Shown piece by piece: positions 18,311 through 27,620 of a stretch of 64,000 bases of DNA. Source of the stretch: Bacteroidota bacterium (GTDB taxonomy: Bacteria; Bacteroidota; Bacteroidia; Flavobacteriales; Flavobacteriaceae); NCBI GenBank assembly GCA_022562895.1, contig JADFOK010000008.1, positions 26,749-90,748 on the forward strand, given 5' to 3'. Every line of letters starts with the position of its first letter. Position 1 is the first letter of the stretch. The notes beneath the pieces were generated by a model. That model was given only the letters and a program-made list of their open reading frames with translations. It was not told the origin of the DNA and ran no database searches. The position numbers were made by a program, and so were the translations under genes.

Positions 18311-19474
18311 CTAAATGTCCAGGCCTGATAGATTGGAATTGTTTAAATGTTCGTCCATTTCCCTATCATATAAATAAAGAAACAATACAACCATCATATC
18401 TCTAAAACCTGAGTAAGGATTATATGTTTCTAAAATTAACTTATATTGATGATCTGCTTTTAATTGAATTCCAACTTCACTAGAATATACAGGAACATTT
18501 TTTAGTCCTATCCTGTCCGGGTAATTTTCACAATGAAAAGTATGGATAGCCTCACATAAAGTTATGTCGTATAAAGTTAAAGATTCTGCATTGGGATGTA
18601 AATGTGCAGCCATGGCATGTATTCGTGAATCCTCCTTTAAATTCAACTGATAGGTAATATTAAATTCGTAATGATATTTCCCTTTGGGTAATACCCAATG
18701 TGAAGATAGTTTAATCCCCTTATCACTCGAAAAAGAATGATTTTTTAAATCTATAGGAACGCATAGATTAGGATTTTGTTTAGTATCCGGCGAAAACGGG
18801 TTTTCTCTATCATAGTCTTGCAATAACACTAAGGCCTTTGGGGTTAAAGGTTTCAAATGTTTGCCTTTGTCTGCCATTTTAAATTCAATATGATGTTTTA
18901 CTTTAAAAAAAGCATCTTCAATATTATGATTTAATGTTCGAGATGCCACAATAAATTTTTCATTTTCAGCAATTGGAAATCCAAATCCTTTTGGAAAGTT
19001 AAGTTCATTTATACCATTAGATAAAGTTCCGAATCTAGGATATTGTAAATTGATTCTTTTAATTAAGTTTAAATTACGATAATGAATAGCATCAAAAAAA
19101 TCTATATTTGTGTGGCATAATAAATCATTATTGTGCTTAATAGTGCCCTCCCTGAAAACCTCTACTTTGAAACCTGTAATCCATTTGATTCCATTTCCTT
19201 CAGGGTTTACATTTATATTTATAAATACTTGTGGACCGTCCATGGATTGATAAATATTATCTATCAACAAATCTGGAGATTGCATATGAAGTAAATTATC
19301 ATTATATACAATATCCCATTCATGATCTACCAAACGAAGTGTATGAATTATTTTAGTTTTAACAATGGCTTTGTGTCTATTTGATAGGTTGTAGTACCAT
19401 ATAGAACCTACAATAACACCTGTCAAAAACAAATAAAGGAGTATTTTTAAATTAAGAACCCTTTTGATAATCAT
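18311..19474 (-). CDS. Membrane-anchored protein resembling copper type II monooxygenases (PHM-like)
   Basis: 387 residues from ATG 19474. A single N-terminal membrane helix (~10-30) anchors a large extracytoplasmic part. I do not recognise a named family for certain. The order of candidate ligands recalls the two jelly-roll domains of peptidylglycine hydroxylating monooxygenase: DLLCH (His121), KHHIEF (His194/195), HAMAAHLHP (His291, His293), then TYNPYSGFRDMMVVLFLYLYD (read in two parts; Met360/361). In PHM such residues bind CuH and CuM. Function is therefore inference. It is monocistronic between the SDR gene and parA. Confidence 0.6.
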   Translation of the reverse strand: MIIKRVLNLKILLYLFLTGVIVGSIWYYNLSNRHKAIVKTKIIHTLRLVDHEWDIVYNDNLLHMQSPDLLIDNIYQSMDGPQVFININVNPEGNGIKWITGFKVEVFREGTIKHNNDLLCHTNIDFFDAIHYRNLNLIKRINLQYPRFGTLSNGINELNFPKGFGFPIAENEKFIVASRTLNHNIEDAFFKVKHHIEFKMADKGKHLKPLTPKALVLLQDYDRENPFSPDTKQNPNLCVPIDLKNHSFSSDKGIKLSSHWVLPKGKYHYEFNITYQLNLKEDSRIHAMAAHLHPNAESLTLYDITLCEAIHTFHCENYPDRIGLKNVPVYSSEVGIQLKADHQYKLILETYNPYSGFRDMMVVLFLYLYDREMDEHLNNSNLSGLDI

Positions 19475-19769
19475 AACAAAGGAAAATATTTTCAATTGCT
19501 AAGATAAGGATTAAAATAAAGTATTTTTTTACTTTGAGTTTCATGATTTTCCGTAGTGAAGACAAGTTTTGTAAATATTCTAGAAAATAAAGGGTATATA
19601 CCTATCAAATAAAATTAGTGAGTAACTTTAATAATAAAATCTACCTTCTATAAAAATTACTTTTTGAATTTTTGCATCACTCGCAAAAATGTTCAAATCC
19701 TGTTAACAAATATCATTTTATATCCACATAATTAATTGTATTTTTATCTCTTAAAATTGCTCTAAATTT

Positions 19770-20540
19770 ATGGGAAAAATTATTGCTATTGCTAACCAAA
19801 AAGGAGGGGTGGGTAAAACCACAACTTCAGTAAACTTGGCCGCTTCTTTAGGGGTATTAGAAAAAAAGGTATTGTTGATAGATATAGACCCACAAGCGAA
19901 TGCCTCATCTGGCTTAGGTGTTGACGTAGAAAATGTACAAAAAGGGACCTATCGCCTTTTAGAACATACTACTTCTGCTAAAGACGCAATAATTTCAACA
20001 CAATCCCCAAATGTCGACATAATACCTTCGCATATAGATTTAGTAGCTATTGAAATAGAAATGGTTGACAAAGAAAATCGTGAGTATATGCTTAAAAAAG
20101 CAATTGAAAAAATCACTAATAATTACGATTATATAATTATTGACTGTGCACCTTCACTTGGATTGTTAACCCTTAACGCTCTTACTGCCGCAAATTCCGT
20201 GATGATTCCAATTCAATGTGAATATTTTGCACTAGAAGGCTTGGGAAAACTTTTAAACACAATTAAAAGTGTTCAGAAAATTCATAATCCCGAATTAGAT
20301 ATAGAAGGGATGTTACTAACTATGTACGACTCCAGACTTCGACTTTCTAATCAGGTGGTAGAAGAAGTGAATAAACACTTCGGTAAGATGGTCTTTAAAA
20401 CAATTATACAACGTAATGTCCGTTTGGGTGAAGCACCCAGCTATGGTGAGAGTATTATTAGTTATGACGCAGGTAGTAAAGGTGCTAATAATTACTTAAG
20501 TTTGGCCCAGGAATTAATAGAAAAAAATTCTTCAAAATAA
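19770..20540 (+). CDS. parA: Chromosome-partitioning ATPase ParA (Soj)
   Basis: 256 residues. The deviant Walker A KGGVGKTTTSVNLAA near the N-terminus, the switch region DIDPQANASSGLG and the later VIIQRNVRLGEAPSYGESI are ParA/Soj hallmarks. It works with ParB, encoded directly after with no gap, to segregate chromosome origins. The ~295 bases upstream (from 19475) hold the promoter region, but I could not identify a clean TTG/TAnnTTTG pair. No parS site was seen nearby. Confidence 0.97.
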   Translation: MGKIIAIANQKGGVGKTTTSVNLAASLGVLEKKVLLIDIDPQANASSGLGVDVENVQKGTYRLLEHTTSAKDAIISTQSPNVDIIPSHIDLVAIEIEMVDKENREYMLKKAIEKITNNYDYIIIDCAPSLGLLTLNALTAANSVMIPIQCEYFALEGLGKLLNTIKSVQKIHNPELDIEGMLLTMYDSRLRLSNQVVEEVNKHFGKMVFKTIIQRNVRLGEAPSYGESIISYDAGSKGANNYLSLAQELIEKNSSK

Positions 20541-21440
20541 ATGGCGAAAGCAACAAAAAAACAAGCTTTAGGTCGAGGTCTTGCGGCACTATTGAAAGAT
20601 CCATCAAAGGACATAATATCGGTCTCCAATAAAAATGCTGATAAGGTGGTCGGCAGTATTGTTGAGCTGGAGTTAAGTACTATAGAGGTAAATCCTTTTC
20701 AACCTCGTACCAGTTTTAATGAAGAATCTTTACGAGAACTTGCATCTTCAATAAAAAAATTGGGCGTAATTCAGCCAATAACCGTTAGAAAACTCGGTTT
20801 TAATAAATATCAATTAGTTATTGGGGAACGCAGATACCGTGCTTCAAAACTAATAGGATTAGAATCTATCCCATCATTTATCCGAATTGCCAATGACCAA
20901 GATTCCTTGGAATTGGCATTGGTAGAAAACATTCAGCGACAAGATTTAGACCCCATAGAAATAGCATTGTCCTACCAACGGCTTATTGAAGAAATAGAAA
21001 TTACACAAGAAAAATTAAGTGAAAGAGTTGGTAAAAAACGCTCTACAATAGCTAACTATCTACGTTTACTGAAATTAGATCCTATTATCCAAACCGGAAT
21101 GAGAGATGGATTTATTAGTATGGGACACGGCAGGACGTTAATTAATATTGGAAATCTTAATGACCAACTTTCTATTTATGAAAAGGTTATAATCGAAAAT
21201 CTTTCGGTACGAGAAACCGAAGCATTGGTAAAAAAATATAAAACACCTATTAAAAAAACTACCGACAAAAAGAAAATACTACCCTCATCTGTTAATAGTG
21301 CCAAAAATGAACTTACCGTTTATCTAGAAAGTAATGTGCAAATAAAATTATCTAAATCTGGTAAAGGACAGTTTATAGTTCCTTTTGAAAATGAAGAAGA
21401 TTTTCTGCGTATCTTGAATTTATTAAAAAGTGAAAAGTAG
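20541..21440 (+). CDS. parB: Chromosome-partitioning protein ParB (Spo0J)
   Basis: 299 residues. The N-terminal ParB/Srx domain contains NPFQPRTSF and the CTP/DNA-contact box GERRYRAS. ENIQRQDLDPIEIA and the helix-turn-helix region (EKLSERVGKKRSTIANYLRLLK, read in parts) follow. The C-terminal dimerisation part ends VPFENEEDFLRILNLLK. The ATG follows the parA stop directly. It should load at parS and slide as a CTP-dependent clamp. Confidence 0.96.
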   Translation: MAKATKKQALGRGLAALLKDPSKDIISVSNKNADKVVGSIVELELSTIEVNPFQPRTSFNEESLRELASSIKKLGVIQPITVRKLGFNKYQLVIGERRYRASKLIGLESIPSFIRIANDQDSLELALVENIQRQDLDPIEIALSYQRLIEEIEITQEKLSERVGKKRSTIANYLRLLKLDPIIQTGMRDGFISMGHGRTLINIGNLNDQLSIYEKVIIENLSVRETEALVKKYKTPIKKTTDKKKILPSSVNSAKNELTVYLESNVQIKLSKSGKGQFIVPFENEEDFLRILNLLKSEK

Positions 21441-22026
21441 ACTTTTCTGCATCTTATTCTTATTTACGGCAGCTCAACTTTTTGCCCAAATAACCGATTC
21501 ACTTTTAATTAATAATGAAAAAGTAATAATTATAAAAGACACTCTTATAAACAAAGAACCCTATAATCCTTTAGCACCCTCTAAGGCAGCATTTTATTCA
21601 GCTGTAGTTCCTGGATTAGGACAAGCTTACAACAAAAAATATTGGAAAATTCCTCTTATCTATGCAGGGATGGCCACCGGAGTTTATTTTTATATTCAGA
21701 ATGATAAGGATTATGATCGTTTTAGAGATGCATACAAAAGACGTTTAGCCGGTTTTACCGATGATGAATTTTATGGAGATGGTGAAAATCCCATTATATC
21801 AACCGATAGATTAATCGATGCCCAAAAATCTGCTCAAAGAAATAAAGACCTTAGTATTGTTGTTACCTTGGTATTTTATTTAGTTAATATTATCGATGCC
21901 AATGTTGATGCGCATTTAAAACAATACAATGTTAGTGAAGATCTTTCATTACAACCCAATTTTGAATTAAATACCATAAATGCACAAGCCAATTATGGTT
22001 TATCTTTAAAATACAATTTTAAATAA
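21430..22026 (+). CDS. DUF5683 membrane-associated protein
   Basis: 198 residues starting at GTG 21430, overlapping parB by 11 bases. The signal peptide is ~1-19 (LFCILFLFTAAQLFAQ). The DUF5683 core is APSKAAFYSAVVPGLGQAYNKK followed by a hydrophobic segment and NDKDYDRFRDAYKRR. The family has no known function. It lies in the parAB-dapB-lepB cluster, an order I recognise as common in Flavobacteria, consistent with an envelope role. Confidence 0.88.
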   Translation: MKSRLFCILFLFTAAQLFAQITDSLLINNEKVIIIKDTLINKEPYNPLAPSKAAFYSAVVPGLGQAYNKKYWKIPLIYAGMATGVYFYIQNDKDYDRFRDAYKRRLAGFTDDEFYGDGENPIISTDRLIDAQKSAQRNKDLSIVVTLVFYLVNIIDANVDAHLKQYNVSEDLSLQPNFELNTINAQANYGLSLKYNFK

Positions 22027-22045
22027 AAAACAATAGTAATACTTC

Positions 22046-22753
22046 ATGAAAATAGCAATATTGGGATATGGAAAAATGGGGAAGACCGTAGAGCGTCTTG
22101 CTGGAGAAAGAGGCCATACTATTATTTTAAAAACAAAGAGTGATAGCAACCAAATTAATCTAGCTGAAACAGATGTTGCTATAGAATTTTCAACTCCTGA
22201 TGCTGCTTTACAAAACATCACTCTTTGCTTAGAGCAGGGTATACCAATAGTTTCAGGTACTACGGGTTGGTTAACCCATTATAATGAAATAATAAATTTA
22301 TGTGTAAGCCGTAACGGAAGTTTTATCTATGCGTCAAACTTCAGTATTGGTGTAAACCTTTTTTATAACATCAATGAATACGTAGCAAAATTAATGCTTC
22401 CATGGACAAAATACAATGTATCTATTGAAGAAATCCATCATATACAAAAAAAGGATTCCCCGAGTGGAACCGCTATTTCTCTGGCTGAAAGTATTATAAA
22501 ACATTCAGAATATGAAGGTTGGAAACTTGATGAAAAAACGGAAAATAATATTCAAATCTCATCCAAACGAATCAACGATGAAAAAGGTATTCATTGCATT
22601 TCGTATGTTTCAGATAATGATACCATTTCAATTAAACATAAAGCACATAGCAGGGACGGTTTTGGTTTAGGTGCAATCCTTGCCGCCGAGTGGCTTCAGA
22701 ATAAAAAAGGGGTATTTACTATGAAGGATGTACTTAAAATAAATAATATTTGA
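22046..22753 (+). CDS. dapB: 4-hydroxy-tetrahydrodipicolinate reductase
   Basis: 235 residues, within the short end of the family. It has the N-terminal dinucleotide motif ILGYGKMGKT, the substrate-binding region EEIHHIQKKDSPSGTA and the C-terminal HKAHSRDGFGLGA. The enzyme makes tetrahydrodipicolinate for meso-diaminopimelate and lysine, and so feeds peptidoglycan synthesis. It lies 20 bases after the DUF5683 gene and 35 before lepB. Confidence 0.96.
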   Translation: MKIAILGYGKMGKTVERLAGERGHTIILKTKSDSNQINLAETDVAIEFSTPDAALQNITLCLEQGIPIVSGTTGWLTHYNEIINLCVSRNGSFIYASNFSIGVNLFYNINEYVAKLMLPWTKYNVSIEEIHHIQKKDSPSGTAISLAESIIKHSEYEGWKLDEKTENNIQISSKRINDEKGIHCISYVSDNDTISIKHKAHSRDGFGLGAILAAEWLQNKKGVFTMKDVLKINNI

Positions 22754-22788
22754 GATCTTAAAAAAATTAAAAGCAAATAATAATAACT

Positions 22789-24357
22789 ATGACTTTTACA
22801 ACTTTATTACTTTTCATACTTATTGTACAAGTGATTCACTTTGCAGGAACTTGGAAACTTTATACACTAGCCGGAAGAAAAGCTTGGGAGGCCGCAATTC
22901 CGGTTTACAATGCAATTGTATTGATGAAGATTATAAACCGTCCTAAGTGGTATACAATTTTATTGTTTGTACCCATTGTAAACCTTATTATGTTTCCGGT
23001 GATATGGGTAGAAACCTTACGTAGTTTTGGCAGAAATAGCAAAACTGACACTATATTAGGCATCCTTACGCTGGGTACATACATTTATTATATAAACTAC
23101 ACACAAAAAGTAACCTATATAAAAGACCGAAGTTTAAAACCCCGTACTTCAGCTGGAGAATGGACAAGTTCTATATTATTTGCGGTAGTTGCAGCAACCA
23201 TTGTCCATACCTATTTTATGCAGCCTTTTACCATACCAACTTCCTCCCTTGAAAAATCATTATTAGTAGGTGATTTTCTTTTTGTAAGTAAGTTTCATTA
23301 CGGTGCCCGAACTCCTTTGACTCCAATTTCATTTCCAATGGTTCACGATACCATTCCTGTATTACATAAAAAATCATATTTGCCAAATCTTCAAATATCC
23401 TATTTTAGGTTTCCCGGTTTTCAAAATATTAAACACAATGATATTGTTGTTTTTAATTGGCCGGTAGACACAGTAAATGCATTTCAGAAATATAGCGACG
23501 GCAAGTATCATTATAAACCCATTGATAAAAAATCGAATTATGTAAAACGGTGCGTGGGACTTCCCGGTGATTCCCTAGAAGTACGTAATGGTTATGTTTA
23601 TATAAATGGAAAACAAAATGTGTTGCCGGATAGAGCGAAGCTTCAATTTGCATATGCTCTTTCTGTCAATAAACCTTTAAATTTAAAATATATATCTGAA
23701 AGATATGATATTACAGATATTTATTTACTTTATGGTGAAAAAACAACCTATCAAGCTCATATGACTAATGAATCATTTGAGAAATTTAAAAATTATCCCG
23801 GTATTATCCAGATAATTCCTTTAACAGGAGAAAGAGGAAAATGGAATCCCTCTATTTTTCCTCAAGATCCAAATTTTTCTTGGAATACAAATTTCTTTGG
23901 TCCTCTTTATATCCCAAAACAAGGGGTAACTGTTGATATATCTGTAGAAAGTTTACCCCTTTACAAGCGAATTATTGAAGTATATGAAGGAAGTGAGATG
24001 GGTATTGATAATACCATTACGCAATCCGGAACTCAGGTTTTTCTAAACGGTTCTACAATATCTGATTATACATTTTTACAAGACTATTACTGGATGATGG
24101 GTGATAACCGTAATAACTCTGAAGATGCCCGTATGTGGGGATTTGTACCGTTTAACCATGTAGTTGGTAAACCCGTTTTTGTTTGGATGAGTATTGATAG
24201 TAATGCAAAGGGGCTTGCTAATAAAATACGTTGGGATCGATTTTTTACCACAGTAGGTGGAAGTGGAAAACCCATATCATACTTTAAATATTTTTTGATC
24301 TTACTGGCAGGTTGGTTTGGGTTTAGCTTCTTTAGAAAGAAAAAGAAAAAGGCATAG
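22789..24357 (+). CDS. lepB: Signal peptidase I, long Bacteroidetes type
   Basis: 522 residues. Several N-terminal hydrophobic segments (1-~105) precede the protease. The catalytic serine is Ser153 in FTIPTSSLEKSLLVGDFLFV, and the general base is Lys253 in YVKRCVGLPGDSLEVRNG. The MMGDNRNNSEDARMWGFV box completes the fold. A large extra region between 255 and 440 and a basic C-terminal tail after a last membrane helix are typical of Bacteroidetes LepB. It removes signal peptides from exported proteins. Confidence 0.95.
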   Translation: MTFTTLLLFILIVQVIHFAGTWKLYTLAGRKAWEAAIPVYNAIVLMKIINRPKWYTILLFVPIVNLIMFPVIWVETLRSFGRNSKTDTILGILTLGTYIYYINYTQKVTYIKDRSLKPRTSAGEWTSSILFAVVAATIVHTYFMQPFTIPTSSLEKSLLVGDFLFVSKFHYGARTPLTPISFPMVHDTIPVLHKKSYLPNLQISYFRFPGFQNIKHNDIVVFNWPVDTVNAFQKYSDGKYHYKPIDKKSNYVKRCVGLPGDSLEVRNGYVYINGKQNVLPDRAKLQFAYALSVNKPLNLKYISERYDITDIYLLYGEKTTYQAHMTNESFEKFKNYPGIIQIIPLTGERGKWNPSIFPQDPNFSWNTNFFGPLYIPKQGVTVDISVESLPLYKRIIEVYEGSEMGIDNTITQSGTQVFLNGSTISDYTFLQDYYWMMGDNRNNSEDARMWGFVPFNHVVGKPVFVWMSIDSNAKGLANKIRWDRFFTTVGGSGKPISYFKYFLILLAGWFGFSFFRKKKKKA

Positions 24358-24420
24358 ATTTAATAAATTAGTCAGTACTAGATAATTCAAATTTTTTATG
24401 GTAAACAAAACATCAATCCT

Positions 24421-25026
24421 ATGAGCTGGATAAAAACAATACCATATGAGGATGCGGATAAAGACTTAAAAAGAGTTTACAATAAAGTTAAAGGACCTAA
24501 TAATAACATTGATAATGTATTGTTAATCCACAGTTTACGCCCCCATTCTCTGATAGGTCATATGGCACTTTATAAAAATGTGTTGCACAATTCAAACAAT
24601 AAACTGCCCAAATGGTATCTTGAATCAATTGGGGTTTATGTGAGTTATTTAAACCGATGTAATTATTGTGTGGAACATCATTTTTCAGGATTAAAAAGAC
24701 TTTTAAACGATGATGATAAAGCAAATAATTTTTTGGAAGCTATAAAAAAAGATGCTTTAGAAGATAACTTCGACTCTAAACTTTATCAAGGTATGTTGTA
24801 TTCCAAAAAACTTACTTTAGAACTCCATAGTATTAAAAAAGATGATATCACCAAACTAAAAACATTAGGTTTTTCAGAAGGCGAAATTCTCGAGATTAAT
24901 CAAGTAACAAGCTACTTTAATTATGTAAATAGAACAGTAATTGGTTTAGGTGTTACTACAGAAGGTGATATATTAGGACTTTCTCCAAATAACAGCAATG
25001 ACCCAGATAATTGGAGTCACCAATAG
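24421..25026 (+). CDS. Carboxymuconolactone decarboxylase/AhpD-like peroxidase-related protein
   Basis: 201 residues. The redox motif CNYCVEHH (Cys80, Cys83, His87) is the CxxCxxxH centre of AhpD-like proteins. Preceding helices (LPKWYLESIGVYVSYLNR) match the uncharacterised peroxidase-related branch. It could reduce peroxides through the vicinal cysteines, but no reductant partner is adjacent and the role is inferred. The stop overlaps the GTG start of the WbqC gene by one base. Confidence 0.88.
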   Translation: MSWIKTIPYEDADKDLKRVYNKVKGPNNNIDNVLLIHSLRPHSLIGHMALYKNVLHNSNNKLPKWYLESIGVYVSYLNRCNYCVEHHFSGLKRLLNDDDKANNFLEAIKKDALEDNFDSKLYQGMLYSKKLTLELHSIKKDDITKLKTLGFSEGEILEINQVTSYFNYVNRTVIGLGVTTEGDILGLSPNNSNDPDNWSHQ

Positions 25027-25652
25027 TGAAATCCATCCTTGTACATCCTACCTATTTTCCTTCAATAGTGCAAATGGTGGCTATTGTACAGGCATCTAAT
25101 GTGATTTTTGAAATAGCGGATAATTACCAAAAACAAACCTATCGGAATCGTGCTTATATTGCCCATAGTAATGGTAAACTTTTATTAAACATCCCTATAA
25201 AACATAACAAAACTGGAGTCCGACTAAAAACAAATGATGTGTTGGTTGAAAATAGTCTTCGATGGCAATCACGACATTGGAAATCCTTACAATATGCTTA
25301 CCGTACGTCTCCTTTTTTTGAGTATTTTGAAGAAGAGTTTCAACCTCTTTTTACAATGCCGGTACGTTCACTAATTGAATTCAATATGAATACATTGAAA
25401 GTACTATGTGAATGTATGGGTGTTACGTTAAATATCACTAAAACAAAATATTACGAGCCCGATCCAAGTGTTTTTGATTTGCGATTTCTGGTAGTCGCAA
25501 AAACTGAAAGAATCTATCCATTAATTCCATATACACAGGTTTTAGAAAGTAAACATGGTTTTTTATCTAATCTTTCGGTGTTGGATTTATTATTTAATGA
25601 AGGTCCAAATACATTGAATTATCTAGAATCCCAAAAATTGGATTTTAATTAA
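25026..25652 (+). CDS. WbqC-family protein
   Basis: 208 residues from GTG 25026 (TAGTG junction); an in-frame TTG at 25011 lies inside the preceding gene. HPTYFPSIVQMVAIVQAS near the N-terminus and KQTYRNRAYIAHSNGKLLL are WbqC-like features. Members occur in O-antigen or amino-sugar contexts and may be transferases, but the reaction is not established. The last gene of the parA-to-wbqC + strand run in this layout. Confidence 0.85.
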   Translation: MKSILVHPTYFPSIVQMVAIVQASNVIFEIADNYQKQTYRNRAYIAHSNGKLLLNIPIKHNKTGVRLKTNDVLVENSLRWQSRHWKSLQYAYRTSPFFEYFEEEFQPLFTMPVRSLIEFNMNTLKVLCECMGVTLNITKTKYYEPDPSVFDLRFLVVAKTERIYPLIPYTQVLESKHGFLSNLSVLDLLFNEGPNTLNYLESQKLDFN

Positions 25653-25713
25653 ACCTTCAACCCATTGGTAAAGCTTAATTAAAATGAACCCTTTGATCTT
25701 GTCTAAACGAACA

Positions 25714-26730
25714 TTAATCCCAACCCACAGTTGCACTCACTGGATAATGATCTGAAAATGATTTTTTTACAGTTTCAAACTTTACTACATCCAGTTCTTT
25801 TGAAACCAAAATATAATCTATTCGCATTGGGTATGAATCGAATAAATAAGTGGTACCAATGCCATTTCCACATTCAACAAATGCATCTTTCATATCACCT
25901 CTTAATCTTCGGTAAACATAGGAAAATGGAGTATTATTAAAATCACCACAAAGCAATACTGGATTTGGTGAAGTATTTTTATGATCTAAAATATCCTCCA
26001 TTTGCTGTTGTTGAATAATAAAAGTTCGAGAAATTCTTTTTATTAATTTATCCTTTTTTCCTTCCTGCCAAGAAATAATACCGGGTGTAATACCAAGAGA
26101 TTGTAAATGCAAATTATAAATCCTAAGTGTATCGTCTCCTTTTACGATATCTACATAAATTGTGTTGTTATTAGAATCTTTAAAATCGAAAGCCCCTTTA
26201 TTTAGTAAAGGATATTTAGAAAATATTGCATGGCCAAATATTCCTTTTCCATCATTAAAATGAATAAAACTATATGGATACCTCGAAAAATCCATTTTGT
26301 TATCATTATAATACTCTTGAATACAAATCACATCAGGTTGCTGAATATTCAATATTTCAGAAATTATTATAGAAACGTCTTTTGATGGATTTTTCTCATA
26401 GGCATTGAATAAACGAACATTATAAGAAAGAACATGTAAGGTATTATTATAATCGGCACTATTTTTTTCAGAAGAAAATTCAAAGAAGGGATTAAAATGC
26501 AAATGTGCAATCAGCAAAACTATCAATGAAATTATTAATTTCCTTTTTAAACGAATTGCATAATACACAAAAAATAATATATTAATTAAAATTAGTGGAG
26601 ATACTATAAGGCTTAATAAGGAAAGGGTTGGAAAACTTTTCGGTGGAACATAGGGTAAAACAAATGAAATCAATAGCAAAAAAGCAACAATGATATTAAT
26701 CCAATAGACGATTTTATTTAAAAACCCCAA
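25714..26730 (-). CDS. Membrane-anchored endonuclease/exonuclease/phosphatase family protein
   Basis: 338 residues from TTG 26730; I see no better start before the first membrane helix. Three hydrophobic segments (~5-85) precede an EEP catalytic domain on the outer side: LSYNVRLFN, CIQEYY (metal-binding Glu), HLQSLG, CGDFNNTPFSYVYR, RIDYILVS and SDHYPVSA (catalytic His). The substrate could be a phospholipid, nucleotide or nucleic acid. It follows the rhomboid genes by 12 bases in the same operon. Confidence 0.9.
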   Translation of the reverse strand: MGFLNKIVYWINIIVAFLLLISFVLPYVPPKSFPTLSLLSLIVSPLILINILFFVYYAIRLKRKLIISLIVLLIAHLHFNPFFEFSSEKNSADYNNTLHVLSYNVRLFNAYEKNPSKDVSIIISEILNIQQPDVICIQEYYNDNKMDFSRYPYSFIHFNDGKGIFGHAIFSKYPLLNKGAFDFKDSNNNTIYVDIVKGDDTLRIYNLHLQSLGITPGIISWQEGKKDKLIKRISRTFIIQQQQMEDILDHKNTSPNPVLLCGDFNNTPFSYVYRRLRGDMKDAFVECGNGIGTTYLFDSYPMRIDYILVSKELDVVKFETVKKSFSDHYPVSATVGWD

Positions 26731-26742
26731 CTTTTATTATAT

Positions 26743-27618
26743 TTAGTTTTCTTTACCTGCTTTAAAAAGAAAATCCTTTTCTGCTTTGGTAAGGCTGTCA
26801 TAACCACTTTTTCCAATTTTATCTAATATAGCATCCACTTTTTTTTGATATTCCTCCTGTGATGCCTTACTTTTAGGATGACTTGCCCTTGTGTGTGTTG
26901 TTCTATGTACCTTTTTAAATGGGCTTTTATTTCTGGGTCTAAATAGATCTAAAAACCAACTAATAATATTTTCAAACCATTTTCCTATATCATTCCCTTT
27001 TGTTAGTTGTATGGCATATACATAGCCAAACAAAGCACCACCCAAGTGAGCTAAAAGGCCTCCTGCATTACCTGAAGTTGGTAATTGAATTAAATCTAGT
27101 AATACTACAAAAAGGCCTATTTGCCATAGCTTTAATTTCAAAAAGAATATACGTACTTGTATATTTGGAGAATACGCTGCGATAAAAATCATTATGGCTC
27201 TAACCGCTGCAGAGGCACCCAACAATCTTCCGTTAAAGTCGTTAAAAACAGGAAAAAGATTATACGCAAAAATATATAACAACCCGCCAAATATGGCACC
27301 AAGTAAATAGATGGTTAAAAACCGTTTTTCACTAAATTGGTTGATCACAAAAGCCCCAAACCAATAAAGAACAAACATATTCCAGAATATATGCCAAAAA
27401 CCAAAATGCATAAAACTGTAAGTGAGCAATGTCCAGGGTTGAGTTACCAGCGTGCTAAAATCTTCCGGGAGTATTAACCACTTTGTAAATACATCTGAAT
27501 TTAATTGAAAAAAGAAAGACCCTAAATAAACTATAAAAAATATTGCTGCATTGATTACTATGAGCTTTACAACAATACTAGCCGACCTAAATTGATATGA
27601 TAAATTATTTACAGCCAT
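26743..27618 (-). CDS. Rhomboid-family intramembrane serine protease (larger paralogue)
   Basis: 291 residues with about six membrane helices. The catalytic dyad is Ser136 in LLGASAAVRA and His191 in LLAHLGGALFGYVYA. The HxxxN-type motif HIFWNMFVLYWFG is also present. A cytoplasmic tail (~205-291) rich in basic residues ends in the SKASQEEYQKKVDAILDKI segment common in Bacteroidetes rhomboids. It cleaves unknown membrane substrates. Two bases separate it from the second rhomboid gene. Confidence 0.94.
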   Translation of the reverse strand: MAVNNLSYQFRSASIVVKLIVINAAIFFIVYLGSFFFQLNSDVFTKWLILPEDFSTLVTQPWTLLTYSFMHFGFWHIFWNMFVLYWFGAFVINQFSEKRFLTIYLLGAIFGGLLYIFAYNLFPVFNDFNGRLLGASAAVRAIMIFIAAYSPNIQVRIFFLKLKLWQIGLFVVLLDLIQLPTSGNAGGLLAHLGGALFGYVYAIQLTKGNDIGKWFENIISWFLDLFRPRNKSPFKKVHRTTHTRASHPKSKASQEEYQKKVDAILDKIGKSGYDSLTKAEKDFLFKAGKEN

Positions 27619-27620
27619 GT

